Source: Favolaschia claudopus
Lineage: Eukaryota > Basidiomycota > Agaricomycetes > Agaricales > Mycenaceae
Assembly (NCBI GenBank): GCA_037176885.1
Contig: JAWWNJ010000033.1
Location: 186,001-250,000 of the forward strand
Length of the DNA: 64,000 bases
Direction: 5' to 3'
Shown: piece after piece, positions 31,342 to 44,239 of the stretch
Position numbering within the stretch: position 1 is the first letter of the stretch
Layout: every line of letters begins with the position of its first letter
The notes under the pieces: model-generated
The model's database searches: none
What the model was told of the DNA's origin: nothing
What the model saw: only the letters and a program-made list of their open reading frames with translations
Position numbers and translations under genes: made by a program

Positions 31342-34300
31342 TTTACAATCCGTACAATCCTCGAAGTCTTGTTTGGGATTGAAGTGACCCCATTTCAAGT
31401 TCGAAGTTTCGGATTCGTTGAAGCGCAAAACCGGGCATCACTGCATTTGCATCTTCTTGTCGGGCTCAAACACGCACCGAATCCCGACCAAATGGTTGAG
31501 CTATTAAAGCAAGAATCATTCCGTGCGCGGATTGCAGCGTACATACAGGCAAATTTACGAGCTCATTTACCGGGTCTTGAAACAGCTCAATCCGTCAAAA
31601 GCATACCCGTGGAGAAAGATATAGCGTACAACCGGCCCCCTCATCCCATGGCGCCAGATTACGATCAACAATTGAAGGCTTTTGAGCTACGACTTGCTCG
31701 AACTGAACAGGTGGGTTGCGATGCAAACGAAGAGCACCCTTTACTTGTCACGAAAAGGATTTCATCGATGAAGGCGGAAATTGGGGTCAGAGAAGAGTGT
31801 ACGAGTATATGAACGGCTGGATTCCAGGCATACTGGTCAATGTCCGGTGCAATAATGATGCGAAGTTACTCACAAACCGACGGGATACAATGAATACGAC
31901 ATTTTATGTTGCTGGATATGCCGCCAAACCTCAGCACAATATTTCCGCTGTCCTCGCAAAAGGTTATGCCGTTCACCTGGCACGTCTGGCTCAAGGCAAC
32001 AACACAATTCAGGCAGAAGTGGATGGCCTTCGCAATCAGCAACGATTGTTATTGTTTCGGTTGGTCCACGCTATCAACCGTGAGCAGGAACTCGGAGCAC
32101 CAATGGTGATCTCGTACCTGATGGGTTGGGGTGACACGTACTGCTCCCACCACTACACTGCTATTTATTGGTCTTCATTTGTTGAGGCTCTGCTCAAGGC
32201 ATTTCCACTGCTTCAGAGTTCACGGTGAGTTTCTAGCTACTTTGAGTAGCCACTGTGTCTGATGAAAGGTATTCTTAGATCAGCGGCGAGTAGCGTACCT
32301 GCATATCAGAATGATTCGGAGTCAAATGATGAAACTGTGCAAGAAACAAATGGCCAGCCTGAGGATACGGACGAGACCGAGGCTCAGCAGGCGGAGGTAA
32401 CCCTTTAGATCTTGTGCAACCAATCTGTTTCTCAAGTTGTCATAGGATGGAAACGACATTGTTACCCTTGGTGTTGATTCAACAGGGCAACTTTTTGCAA
32501 AGTGTCAAGTAACTGATTACCTGGCTCGCGGAGACGAGCTGTCGGGATATAATCTCGTTGATTTCTTTGTCGACACGTATGAAGTTGAGTTTAGCCAAAA
32601 AGACCGTTTATCTGGCGATGCCTCGGCTACAACAGAGTCGGAAGACCATAGTGAAACTCCAATCGGAGATGAAAAAAGACGGCCCGGCCGTCCCAAGGGT
32701 GTGCGATCCAGGTATAAAGCAAATCATCCGTCGCACAAACACAAACAGCGCGCGGTGCGGTCACACGGTCACAATAATCTCCCCAATTTCATCGGCAAAT
32801 ATTTTCCGCGGCGCGATGATCCAGACAACAAGGAATTTTATTTCGCGTGTATGCTGGTTCTGTTGAAACCTTGGCGGAATCTCCGAACGGATCTAAAAAG
32901 TGTTGATCAAAGCTGGTCAGAGGCATTTAATGCTTTTCTGAGCTCCGCTACCTCCCGAATTCATGACATTTTGGCGGGTATTCAGTACTTCCATAACTGT
33001 CAGTCAGCCGCACTCGCAAGTCGGGAGAAGGATGATGATGAATTGGATCACCGGAGTGGCGATCGGGAGCCCGACGATGAGCTGGAGGAAGACGTGGATT
33101 TGGAATTGGTAGCAGGAATCACAGAAGAAAGTATCGCGGCTTTGGAGGCATCACGAGTTTCCCGGCGGGAATTCCAGCACGGACGAATGGCAGTGGAGAT
33201 CGCACGGATGGCAAAAATTTTCCCCAACGACTGTTCTCATTGGGACGTGACGCCCGGACTGTCAGTAGCGTGCGCAACTGGAGCTGACTTGTCCAACCTG
33301 ATTAAGTGGAGAGAACAAATGGACCACGATGTACAGCAGCTCAATGTGCCGCCGCAATATACTCACGGCCCAGACACTGAGGAGAGAGGGGATGTTGTGG
33401 CGTCGGATGCTCTCTTTCAGACCGAGACAGCGTCAGAACCCACGGTTGACATGCTTCCGGTATTGATTTCGACAATTGACTCGGAGACTCTTCAGCCAGC
33501 CGATCTCGATCAATTGCAGCCAGATCAACGACGAGCATACGATATCATTGTGTGGCACTTGGATCATAAGCTGGCTGGAAATGAGCCTCCGCCATTGCGA
33601 ATGCTGTTGCATGGAGAAGGTGGTACCGGGAAGTCCAAGGTCATAACCACTGTGACAAAGGCATTTGCTGACCGCGGTGTCCCACATATGCTGCTGAAAG
33701 CGGCATACACGGGAATAGCAGCATCTGTGATCGACGGCAAGACTACACATGTAATTGGCGGAATCTCTGTGAATGGCCAATCTATGAGTGACGAAGCTAA
33801 AGAAAAGTTGCAAGTCAGTCATCTATTCATCGAGATTCTGGTATCACAAACCAATTTATTTTAGGGATTCTGGAGATCTATTGAATATCTTGTTTTGGAC
33901 GAACTCTCTATGCTCGCAAAAGAATTTCTTGCGTTACTGTCGCGAAACATCAGCATTGCCAAGGGAAGGGGCACAGACCAATCCTTTGGCGGGGTTAATT
34001 TGATAGTATGCGGAGATTTTCATCAGTTCCCACCCGTTGCGACAGGACCATCGGAAGCCTTATATTATCCAATCGACGCTATCAACGACTCCATTGATTC
34101 AAAAGTGGGGAGGATGATTTATGAAGAACTCACCACTGTGGTTCTTCTAAAGCAGCAAATGCGAGTGACAGATGCAGTATGGTTGGATTTTCTGCGGCAT
34201 CTGCGCGTTGGGAATGTGCAGGAACACCATGTCGCGATGTTGCGGACTCTGATAGTCGGACGCGAGGGCAACACGGAGATCGACTTCGATTCGGCTCCCT

Positions 34301-35037
34301 GGAACTCCGCCTCGTTGGTCACCCCGCGGCATGCAGTACGAACTCAATGGAATGAGGTGGCCGGCCGAAAAATGTGCAAGACAGAGAGGAAACAGCTTTA
34401 TATTTGCCGAGCACAAGACACATACAAAGGCCGTGCGTTGACCATGGTAGAACGTCATGACTTAGCTGCACATCTCTGCAAGAAATCAAGGAGAAAACAG
34501 AAGAATATGCAGAAAGATTTGCCGAACGAAATCGAATTGGCCATCGGCATGAAGGTCATGGTCACGAATAACATTGAAACAGATCTTGACTTGACCAACG
34601 GCGCGAGAGGGGAGATCGTTGATATAATCTTGGACCCGGACGAACCGGCAGTGGGAGACGAAGCCATCGTGCAGTTGAAGAGGATGCCAGCGTATGTGCT
34701 CGTGAGGCTACCTCGTACACGAGCAAGCCAGCTGAGTGGCCTGGAGGAGGGTGTGATACCCATTGAACCAGCAAAGACCACCTACCGCATGAAAGTTCAA
34801 TCCAGCGAAGGAAAAGTCATGCAAAAAACAGTCAAACGATGTCAGTTCCCCCTCACTGGAGCATATGCGTTTACAGATTATCGATCTCAAGGCCAAACAC
34901 TGCGGCATGTACTTGTGGACATCGCAAAGCCGCCATCCGGAGGACTGAACTTATTCAACCTCTATGTTGCTCTCTCGAGGAGTTCTGGAAGGGAAACCAT
35001 TCGACTGCTCCGAGACTTCGATGACGAGCTTAGTGCT

Positions 35038-35210
35038 GGCTATAAATACGATACGATAAGAATTTTCCGTATCGTATTCATATTCAAACATATTCTGAAA
35101 TTTTGAATACGCCAACGGCGTATCGTATTTGTAGTGTATCGTATTCATATTCATAGGGGCTGAATACGAATATATTATGAATATATTTGAATATATTCAC
35201 TCACCTAAAA
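35038..35210. repeat. AT-rich block of TATCGTATTCATATTCA repeats
   Basis: Several direct and inverted copies of a GTATCGTATTCATATTCA-like motif replace the expected C-terminal end of the helicase. It is either the end of another element or the degraded Helitron 3' end. Confidence 0.5.
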
Positions 35211-36571
35211 CTTACTTTAGCTGGCACATTGACCAAGTCAAATAGGTGTTCAATACATATGGTTGATTATCACTCATATTCCGTCTATTCGATGTCCTGA
35301 ATGACCTGCACCATATACAAGGTCGAATCCCAACATTGGACGGCTCGGAGACCAAGGATGCCGGTATGGAAGGTTGATCCGAGATGCCCGACACTGGTCG
35401 GATCTATGCCAAATGCCTCGGAAGACCACGGGAGATATTGCTGGGCTGATTGTTGTTGATATAGACCAATGATCACCCTAGAAATTTTAGGGATAACTAC
35501 CAGTCGCTTCTGGCTCGTGTGCATCCAGAATCACCACCGTTGTCGATATCTGACCCTCAATATGTGAACACGTTCTAATTTCAGATCAATTTAATCCAAG
35601 TGCCTTCCTCTCGCGTTCTGTGCAATTGAGTTACAAACACCCATTCAAACGTAATGCAAAGCATTCCCGAATTTTTTTCCAATCCAAAGTTGAAGAAATT
35701 GGGCCCGATACTGATGGTGGTGGACAAAGTAAAAAAATAAAGAAAATAAAGAAACGAAAATATTGCGGGAGATTGAGGGAGATTCGGGGATCTCGGGGAT
35801 ATTTCTTGGTATCCATTTTCGGCCGACATCGGCTTTTTGCGCTACTGTCACGGCTCGGCTCCCAACGTTACGGCTTGCCGTCTCTTGGCCAGATACTGAA
35901 ATAAAGCCCAAAGATACTCGTTTTAGGGTCAAAAAGTCTGAGATAAAGGGAGGAATGTCTTTCATCGTATAAAAGACCTCCCAAATATCCAATGCCATTT
36001 ACCTGCTCTGGTTGTTCACCAATCCACTCACATCAGCTGTTCAGATACTGACCGGAGTTTGAAATAAGATCAATCACGACAGCTTCACGTGTTGGTTGGT
36101 TCAACTTTCTTTTCGACAACTTTCCGTTCTTTTTGTCAGGCTCGTGCCATTTTCTAGTCGATTGTGGGCACCAAAGTGTTTGATATTCTCTATAGACACT
36201 ACTCTGTTCAAGTTCCCATCAAAACTCGACGCAACTTCCTCAATTCACCCGAATGTCAAAATTGGCAATGTAAGCTCGCGGCTGGATTTTTCGTTAAGGT
36301 TCCCATTCAAACTGGTTGCTGAAAAGGGCTTGACTCAATATGCCTGGTTCTGACACTCCCCAAGGTTCACAATCACAGCGCGGCAAAAACAACCTGGAAC
36401 CAGAAATGATCGCAACCAAGTCAAGTTGGCTTCCGTCGTGTATCTTGTTCTGTGTCCCACCTGTGCGGCATCAATGTGTCTCTATACCAACATGTGTAAA
36501 TTAGTAGATCTAGTTTTACCTTCTACATGTCTGATACCAAAATATCCGTCAGTCCATTCAGCTGTTTTCAA
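35211..36571. other. no gene seen
   Basis: Short open frames on both strands overlap one another without recognisable protein features. An A/AAT-rich stretch lies at about 35730-35760. Confidence 0.5.
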
Positions 36572-37305
36572 TGCCAGCTATCTACAAAACACTGGAGCGC
36601 TCCGAAAAAAAGTTCACACAACGGTTTTGACAGCTCCTGCCTAATTCGGCCAGCCCGCTCCACTTTCTCCAACGACACTCGCCCTTTCGTCACTGCTCCT
36701 GGAACGTCTCTCTCGCCTACCATGCCCTACAATACCTTCCGCTACATCCCTCCTGCACACAAGCGGCTCCTGATTACAGTGGCGGCAAAATCTGATGTCA
36801 CCCCCAAAAAAGGAAATTCTCATCAATTCGACTCGTTTTCTTTTCTGTGCCCTGTTTTCTGTGGTCGGACCTTTCACAGTGCATTTAAAACATAGATTCA
36901 AAACCCATGCACCCTTTTCCATCTTAGGATACCTCGAAAATTGACACTTTTTGGGCAAGACTTTCCAACCATCGTTGGCCCAGTCCTCCTCAATGAATGT
37001 ACCTATCTTTCCTTCCACAGGCAGTGTATTTGCCGTGCCAATGGATCTGTGCCCTTGTCGCCCCCAGACGGCGATGGCAAGGGCAGATTAGAGGCGGTTT
37101 GATGAAAATTTCCTTTTTTGGGGGTGACATCAGATTTTGCCGCCACTGTACCATGGCCGCCTAGGCTGCAACACGAGGTCGCCCCGCCCTGACGCGCCAG
37201 CCGTCGACGCAATGGATCCGGCACCTACCTCATATGGTAATTGACGTCATTGCATCAATGGGAACTTTTTTTCGGAGCGCTCCAGTGTTTTGTAGATAGC
37301 TGGCA
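36572..37305. mobile_element. MITE with 44-base inverted ends (outer)
   Basis: TGCCAGCTATCTACAAAACA continues through CACTGGAGCGCTCCGAAAAA, inverted and perfect at 37262-37305. It shares the CACTGGAGCGC core with the element at 18014-18565. It contains a second MITE. No target duplication recognised. Confidence 0.8.
36777..37148. mobile_element. TA-flanked MITE (inner), CAGTGGCGGCAAAATC ends
   Basis: 372 bases with inverted ends of about 49 bases and one or two mismatches, TA on both sides (36775-36776 and 37149-37150). Ends of the form CAGT[GT]GCGGCAAAATC are shared with 56929-57292 and the fragment at 62037, defining a Tc1/mariner-type MITE family. Confidence 0.9.
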
Positions 37306-37986
37306 GCTCCGAGGCGAAGACTTCTTCAAGTGACAACTTCACGGGTATATTGCACAAGTTATTGGGATCACGCCGCAAATCCACAGCAATCTTCACACTA
37401 GACTGGTAATTGTTTGCAAATCAATACTCTCTGAGCCTTGTTGTTTTTCTGTTGATTGTCGAGTGCGCACCAATTTTAGTTCAGGACTTCCTCAACGCAG
37501 CGTTTATCACCGGCACTCTGGCTCTTTGTCCGTTACAATTTTTCAATGAAGCCTTCAAAGCTCGGGATTATTCCGCAATCGGATCCTCTGTTTAATCAGT
37601 GTTCACTATTGAACCTGTTGTGCAAGTAAACTCACCGAAAGGATTCTGAGGTCTTGGCAGCTTTAGAGCCCATTATTTCCTCCATATAAATGGCTTTGTG
37701 AGTCAAACTCTCAAGGGCTACTCAATCAAACACACGGTCTTCCTCAAAATCGCGAAAGAAACAGTTCAACTTGAACTTCACGATGGTGGCCGGGAATGGC
37801 CGAGCATCTGTCAAATCTGACAGCGGATTGATCGGACCGCAATTCAAACTCCGGTCAGTGTCAGTATCAGTATCTGACCACCGCCATGAGTAACCGGCCA
37901 AGATTTATCATGGGTCTTCATACTCAAGGGCCGGGCCGTTTGGAGCTTCCTAGCATTGATTTTGATGAGCCGCAAGTCTCAATCAT
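37306..37986. other. no gene seen
   Basis: No repeat structure or open frame that I can support. Confidence 0.5.
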
Positions 37987-38166
37987 ATGGCAGGGGCCGA
38001 GATACTGGTAGTCCCTGAATCGCCCAGGACATACGCAGCGAAACTACACGTGGATGTAGGCGACCACGCGCAACCCAAAGGGCTTGTGAAAAAGGTGGAT
38101 TTCATGGCTGAGGTGCCGAGGGTTCTCAAGCTCGCCGTAAATTACGTGTCTGGCACGAAGCCCTAA
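37987..38166 (+). CDS. short hypothetical open frame (59 residues)
   Basis: ATG at 37987 to TAA at 38166, MAGAEILVVPESPRTYAAKL... ending NYVSGTKP. Composition is protein-like, but there is no recognisable domain and no intron logic. It may be a fragment of a larger lost gene. Confidence 0.25.
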   Translation: MAGAEILVVPESPRTYAAKLHVDVGDHAQPKGLVKKVDFMAEVPRVLKLAVNYVSGTKP

Positions 38167-38562
38167 GTATATCTATCAGGCAAGTCCACAACAAGTCCAC
38201 TGGTCAACTTACAGAGCGCGCTAACGTACTTTCCCCGTTTCTTATTCTCATTTTTTTTTTCTTTCTTACGGTGGTACAACCCTACGACACTGAAACTCTT
38301 CGGTTCCGATGGAAATGAAACGGAAGTGGACGAAATGCTCTACAACGAGGCTACCTGGATTTCGTCGTAAGAGAGAACTGAAGATTAATATTGTACCATA
38401 TATGTTTTAATCCACAAAGTCTGCTGCCCGCGACGGACTGCGACGAAGCTGTCTGTGGAGGTCGAATGGTTCCTGTATGATCTGAGTGACAGTCAGAGTA
38501 AGGCGATTTTCTGATGCCGAAGGCAACTTGGGATTATTCAATTCAATTTGCGTGCGGCGATA

Positions 38563-38846
38563 TAAGGCATAGGTCTCGGGAGAGGCCTCAGGGTATGCCT
38601 TTTCGCAGAGTATGCCCCTGGACAGAGATAACGGCAGCCCAAATCACGTGTTTCATGGGAAATTACTATATCGGGCGTGAGATATGCTGACATACTCCGT
38701 AAAAATGTATATTCAGGGTAAAAAGGTGGCATGCATTATGCCATATGGGAGAGTTATGCCTTATGCCCCCTGATTCACTGCAAACGAAGTTGGTGCGGCC
38801 GAAAAAGTATGCCCTACTGGGGAGTATGCCTTTTGGCAAGTATGCC
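38563..38846. repeat. cluster of TATGCC/GGCATA motifs, probable MITE
   Basis: About nine copies of TATGCC in both orientations lie within 280 bases, bounded by TA-AGGCATA on the left and TATGCCT-TA on the right. Such subterminal repeats are typical of transposase-binding regions. Confidence 0.5.
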
Positions 38847-38866
38847 TTAAGGCAGTGACGACTGTA

Positions 38867-41628
38867 GAATCATTCCGGGTGCTACAAATGCTCGCAAAGG
38901 CGCTCGAAAGCCTCCCGAGGAACGCAAAGGCAAGCCCAAAGCTTCAACGACACGGCGCGAGGCGCTCTTCAGTGGTGTCAAGAGCATACGTGTGCCGCAA
39001 GTCCCTGCCACGGAGCGCTCAAAGGACCTACGGACCGCACATCAGAAGGCTAAAATCCTACCCTGGGTATGTTTTTTCTCTGTCTAATACGTATGTTTCT
39101 AGAGCTAAGTTGTTCGAAGGCCAAGAAGATCGTTGAAACGTATCCTTTCGACCTCGAGGCTCTCAATTCCGGTGATTCCCTCTACGCGCGCAAAATTGCA
39201 TCAGCCGTAGCAGAGCAGCCTGCGGCCGAGGTCCACCTTCATGATGACCATTAGGCTCGTAACCAGCCTGCCTACGATTTGCAACGATTTTTATAATTGG
39301 TTGTGGTCATTGCCGTAGCCTTAGGCAGGCTGGTACAGTGGCCGCCATTAAAACTGCACCAAGCGGTTCTGGGGCATTCAGTGTGTCTTTTGACGCAAAC
39401 AAAGTTCTGGACATGGAATACGGGTGAAATGACTTTTTTAGGCAACTTACCCCATGACCATATATAGTAATTCGAGTGTAATGAATTTTTTAAGGGATTT
39501 ATAAACAGGGCACTTTTCAGTGCTACACCCCACCGAGAAAAGGTCTTCATAGGTCGAAAGTACTCGCAAATACGACCTCAGTCATATGTTACTTTACCTA
39601 GATTCCTACAGTTTTGGACCCGCAATGGCTGCTTGAAGATGGTCATTTTGGTCAATTTTTGAATAAATCTGGCATTTTTATGGTGCCCTCCACTAAGTCA
39701 CCACCACTGCTTGACTAGTCCCAAATCTGCCGCAGGGTGAGATTTTTATCTGCCTACCTCTTTTAGTGCCAGATATCGGTGCTTTTGCTTGGAATTTACT
39801 CGAGCTTCGCCAATGAAATTCATGCTTTCACGTCAACCAGCAGCGGCATATCATATGTGCACACATAGCGGTATTGAGAACGTATGAGTGAGCGTAAATG
39901 GAGGGGGATGCGAACGTTTGTAGGCTGCAGTCCCAATTTTTGGGGGTGGAACTTTTATATCTCCCTCAATTTTGCCGCCAATAAAAATCCCTCTTGCCAA
40001 AAGTTTCTACCAATGGAATAGAGCATTTTGGCAAGAGGGATAAGAAATCCGGATTTTCCTGCCCGCGTGGTAGCTGTTGTCAGCAATTGGTGGTGACTTA
40101 GTGGAGGGCACCATAGACCAAAATGGCCATCTTACAGCAAGTATTACGGGCTCAAATCGGCAGCAAACTAAGTAAAGTGAGATATGACTGAGATCGTCTT
40201 TAAGAGTACTTTCATCCTATGACGCTTGTTTTCCTGTAGGGTTCACCGCTGAAAAGTGCGCTGTAAAAAAACACATGAAAAAATTCACTGTGGCTCGATT
40301 ACCATATATGGTAATTGGGTCGTTCGCTCAAAAATTTTCATTTCACTCAGATTTCATGTCCTGCACTTTGTTTGAGCCCAGAGACCACGTCAATGACTCG
40401 AAACGCCTTGTTGCATTGGCCACTGTACTTCTCGGGTGCCGCCAGAGGGCGGGGCCGGAGTTTGAATTTTTGAGTGGTGCCGAGTGACCGGCACCTTGTG
40501 ACCTTTTGTGACTCAGGCAGACTGCACTCAACATTTTCTATCTTGCTTGCCACCAGGAATATTCACAAGTGTACCTAGGAATATAGAATATTAGTATAGA
40601 AACGCATCCCTGGCATCGAGATGAGTTAAATGCGAATTTATTGCCAGAGCAGGAGTGGAATACGACTCCCATCAAAATATTTCAACCTCCGGCCCCGCCC
40701 TTTGGCGGCGCCCGAGAAGTACCAGCCTACCTACGACAACGACCACACCCAAATGTTGCAACTCGTAGGTAGGCTGGTCACGAGCCTAGATGACCATGCC
40801 ATACCTCTGGTGAGTGATACTTTCGTTATTCACTTCGACAACTAATCCAAACTAGGGATCTCTGCCTCTGCATCTCGTTTCGACACCACCGACCTCCGCA
40901 ACCACAGCAGATCAGGTTATCGACCAACATATGTCGTCGCCGTCGCTCTCTCCCCCTCCATCTTTGCTACCATCCACCATCTCTACCGCTCCCTCCACTG
41001 CCTCAGACTCTGCGACCAACGATGTTGTTCCGTTCTCGCCGGGGGGAAGGTCCTTGTCTTTCGTGAGGCCGATATACCAGATCCACCCGCCGTTAGCTAC
41101 GCCCATCGCGGCATTGACTACCTGGTGTTGGAATGGGATGACAGCTCACCCGGCTGGCAGGGGACGTCTCCACTCGTAATCAAGGGCATTCCCATTGCTA
41201 TCAAGTACTGGCGACGCGTGTACGCATATTGGAAAGGTTCCTATATAAGAAAATCTGGGGCGAATGGAAGGTGTGTTTCTTGCTTATCACCTGCGTCTTC
41301 TTTACTTATCCCTCTAACGGATGCTTGTTGCAGCTATCAAATCGTATTCGACCGTCGAAGAATTCTGGGCCAACTACTCCGTTACAACCAAGGACGACAA
41401 GCGGCAGCGAATGAAATATACCCCGCTCCTCAAAAGACTCGTTCAAGAACGGCAGGGCGTGTTGCCGCCACTGCTCTTCAAGCACTCACCCCCGAACAAT
41501 TGACTTATCGCAAAGGCTCAAATCTGTATGTATTGACCCAAGATCGTAAAATACCTGCGCGCTATCGGGAAGTCAAAGGATTGAGCATTGGCACGGAGGA
41601 GGAGGGAGACAGCGAGGATGACGATTAG
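38867..41628 (+). pseudogene. lineage-specific fungal gene split by a foldback element
   Basis: The left part reads KPPEERKGKPKASTTRREAL, SIRVPQVPATERSKDLRTAH, QKAKILPW, an intron of about 52 bases from 39067 with branch-like CTAAG, then KKIVETYPFDLEALNSGDSL and EVHLHDDH. After the 1537-base insertion it continues AIPL, an intron from about 40811 (GTGAGT ... CTAG), then GSLPLHLVSTPPTSATTADQ, a Ser/Pro-rich region, EWDDSSPGWQGTSPLVIKG, an intron near 41272-41333, KSYSTVEEFWANYSV, LTPEQLTYRKGSNLYVLTQD and an acidic end. Frame changes near 41080, 41240 and 41450 make it a pseudogene. I recognise the style as a mushroom-specific repeated gene, with no known function. Ignoring the insert plus one duplication restores the frame across it. 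Confidence 0.55.
39252..40788. mobile_element. 1.5-kb foldback, MULE-like, 9-base duplication
   Basis: Flanked by exact GATGACCAT (39243-39251 and 40789-40797). The ends TAGGCTCGTAACCAGCCTGC and the inverted GCAGGTAGGCTGG-like copy are imperfect, and the two halves are inverted copies over much of their length (for example GTGGTGACTTAGTGGAGGGC at about 40090 against its complement near 39695). No transposase is seen. The duplication length points to Mutator-like mobilisation. Confidence 0.82.
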
Positions 41629-41819
41629 ATACATTTCATATTCAATATAAGTCTTTACATTCTATTGAATTCAGGTTGCGCGTGAACCGAGGATCAATAA
41701 GAAAACTAAATGCAATGACATGTTCTACCACATGCGTAGCACTTGACTGTTGGAGGTCGATTAGGATTGAGATAGTCCTCGCGACGTTCAGAGGGCTCAT
41801 CGGCGTAAGAAATGAGGTA

Positions 41820-42229
41820 CAGTCGAACCTCTCTTAACCCATACCTCTCGGTGGATGGCCAAGGCTATGGGTTATGAGAGGGTATGGGTTGATGGGGGCA
41901 TTACATAATATTTAAAACCAAATCTACGCATGATCAGCTTGCGCACTACTTTTTGTGTCTTGATGTAGATTCCCGACCGAGCCGATGGTTCATAACCGTC
42001 GTCGGACCATGATATTCGATGGATCCGCTGACATAATCCGTCAATAACCGAGGTCCGAGGAGCCAAAATTGCCATTTTAGGGCATGTTCACTATGGGTTT
42101 TCGACTCAAATGGCTATGGGTTATGGGTTACCGGAAAATTATGGAATTTCCCTGCAAACCACCATGGATTTCTATGGGTTAAGAGGGGGTATGGCTTGAT
42201 AGGAGTATGGGTTACGAGAGGTTCGACTG
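41820..42229. mobile_element. TA-flanked MITE with CAGTCGAACCTCTC ends
   Basis: 410 bases, inverted ends CAGTCGAACCTCTCTTAACC / inverse at 42200-42229, TA on both sides. Repeated TATGGGTTA motifs lie subterminally. The ends resemble pogo/Fot1-type elements. Confidence 0.88.
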
Positions 42230-42550
42230 TACTTGACGATGGTGAGGTTATCGGTGCTCCAGCCACCCCAGCCACCCAGTCGCAAATGCGAATCAGACCC
42301 CACCGGCAACAAGTATACAGCCATTGGCATCCACCCCGCCGAAACGAGTGAGTACCACGAGATTGTTTCTAAACATTTCTAATAGTAGATACAGCAGTTC
42401 CGGAAATTCTTGCCGTAGAGTAGAAGTGTGACATAAAATTAAATTAATTCAAAATATTCTGAAAAACTCGTCTGGCCCCATACTGCTCTCTAAAACACCC
42501 ATAGACCATCCTGACACTCCTTTTATTGTCTCTCACTCCTTCTACCATCT

Positions 42551-44239
42551 ATGGCTGGCCATAGAACACGGAAAAAGCGCGCAACGAGGCGCAATTCAAC
42601 CCCAAAAACTCAGTCAGCTCTCGAGACTCTCGACACTTTTGACGGTGCCAACGTCGGCCACAGCGACACGGAATCCACCCAGCAGCCTCCGACAACTACA
42701 GAGACGCCGACCGAGAGTTCTACTCTCCTTCCTGGCAACTCCACCGACCCGGACGTCGAAGATCTCGGCGAGACCTTTTCAAGAATGGCTTCTTCTGATG
42801 TCGAGCATTCATCTGACGGCTCCGAAGACGACGGGGACAACTGTAAGACTTCCTCTGCTTGTATTCTACAACGCTGACATAGCGAAGCTTCCGTGGACAT
42901 TGAGATTGTCAGCACGCGCGATTCCTCGTCTTTCAAATCCAAAATTCCGGCTGCGCGTCCTGGTACCCCGTAAGTCACCATTCCTTGTACTCATCTCAGG
43001 CTGACGTTCTGTACATAGAACTTCTACCCAGCCACTGGAAATTGAGTTCAGCCCAGCTAAGAAGGCGACCAAGCGCGGCAAACCAAATCCCAGGCAACGG
43101 CAAAGAAGCAGCGTGTCGAGCAGCCCGAGGTTCTTGATGACGATAGCGACAGCGACAGCGACAGCGATCTCCCCGCGAGCATCTCCCTCCCCGACGTGAA
43201 GGCAAAGAATCAACGTAGGGCTGGTAAATCAGCTGCTCCCGACGTTTCCGAGAACGCGGAACAAGTCGTAAAGCGCAAAGTCGGGCGGCCTCGCAAAGAG
43301 AAGCCGCCGCCACCGCCGGTTGAGCTTTCGGCACATGTCTTTTGTCGCTTACGCTTGGGCAGTCCTGCGTCAAGTTGGACGCGGTTCCCAGAAGCGGACT
43401 GAGACGGACCACAAGATGTCTCCGCTTCAAGGCCCTTTCTCCCTCACCACTGTGCGACCGATAGACCATCGTGCAGTTGTCGAAAGTATCGCAGAGACGA
43501 TGCGTATACAGCCAGCAGCAGTCGACATCGCTTCCCTGCGCTGGTCTATTGTCAAGGGTAACAAGGCTGGTCAAGGATTCCCCCTCTACGACGACAAAGG
43601 CCTCGCAGTCATGCGTCAAAACCTCTCCATTGTCAGTCAAGGAAGTCCTTCAATGCATTTCCAGATCACTTTGAAGCGACCTGAAGGTGTCTCTGCGGTT
43701 GATGCGGTCCGTAATTTTGCGTGACTTTATTGGCCAGGTTCTAACCTCCCGACGCAGCTGGGAGAAGCTGAGGCGATCACTGAGGAGCCGGTCACCAAAC
43801 TGGACTCACTTCTAGCAGAAATGGTAATGCTTTTCTCATTGTATCAATTGGTTTATCTCAATGCAATGCCCAGAAAACTGTCGACCAGCGTCTCAATGCT
43901 GTTCGTCCGGCCATTATAGAAGCATTCAGGCCCGGTGGACCGTCTCATTGTGGTGACCCCCTCCATCAGGATCCATGCGTGAAACATCCGCACAACGATC
44001 TTCATTTCCAAATGAACGACCACCGCATTACCTTCAGCCCTGCGGGACCATCTCTCAGTGCTGGGGGCCGCCTTCAGCAACCCAACAGCACCAATTTTCC
44101 GCTCAAGCAAACCCTACAACTCCCCTCCGTCCACCACCTTTTGCTGCAGATCCCCGTCTCACGCCGGCTGCCAGCGGATTTGACTCAAGCTCCCCAGATG
44201 ATAGCGGCAAACACTCTTTCGATACCACGGATTAAATAA
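42551..44239 (+). pseudogene. AT-hook accessory gene of the Tc1-type element
   Basis: ATG at 42551 (MAGHRTRKKRATRRNSTPKT). Exons join through introns at about 42843-42888, 42970-43018, 43728-43755 and 43825-43874. Order: acidic/Ser-rich start, SVDIEIVSTRDSSSFKSKIP, an SDSDSDSD run, AT-hook KRKVGRPRKEK near 43265, then FSLTTVRPIDHRAVVESIAE, SLRWSIVKGNKAGQGFPLYD, and a C-terminal RPAIIEAF ... DPCVKHPHNDLHFQMNDHRI motif. One-base shifts near 43085 and 43320 break it. The HP-x-C-x-H-x-LHF-type motif recurs in mushroom hypothetical proteins as I recall. Function unknown; DNA binding through the AT-hook is inferred. Its place inside the inverted ends suggests an accessory transposition protein or captured cargo. 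Confidence 0.6.

Larger units (their letters stand above)
28857..35106 (+). pseudogene. Helitron Rep/PIF1-like helicase, nearly complete
   Basis: Starts at the ATG at 28857. Order: basic N-terminus; Cys-rich domain (MVCGVCAREID, VCRECSESLIKSG); RepHel N-domain from 30254 (MMAWGLQNPWKEG, FPCLFPYGRGG, WNLWITINPVDIHDP); HUH motif SLHLHLLVGLKHAP near 31440; AT-hook RRPGRPKG near 32690; PIF1 helicase with Walker A GEGGTGKSK (33616), Walker B LVLDELSML, GDFHQFPP, YRSQGQT and YVALSRSSG. Introns include 30096-30146, 30204-30253, one near 32225, one near 32397 and one at 33814-33864. Lesions: a one-base loss near 29915, a SINE at 31078-31341, a deletion near 31710, and replacement of the C-terminal tail by AT-rich DNA after 35037. 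Known role: HUH Rep nicks and joins ends while the helicase unwinds, moving Helitrons by rolling-circle transposition. Confidence 0.9.

Noticed and set aside
41872..42075. Minus-strand open frame of 67 residues
   Set aside because: Lies wholly inside a 410-base MITE, with no transposase motif.
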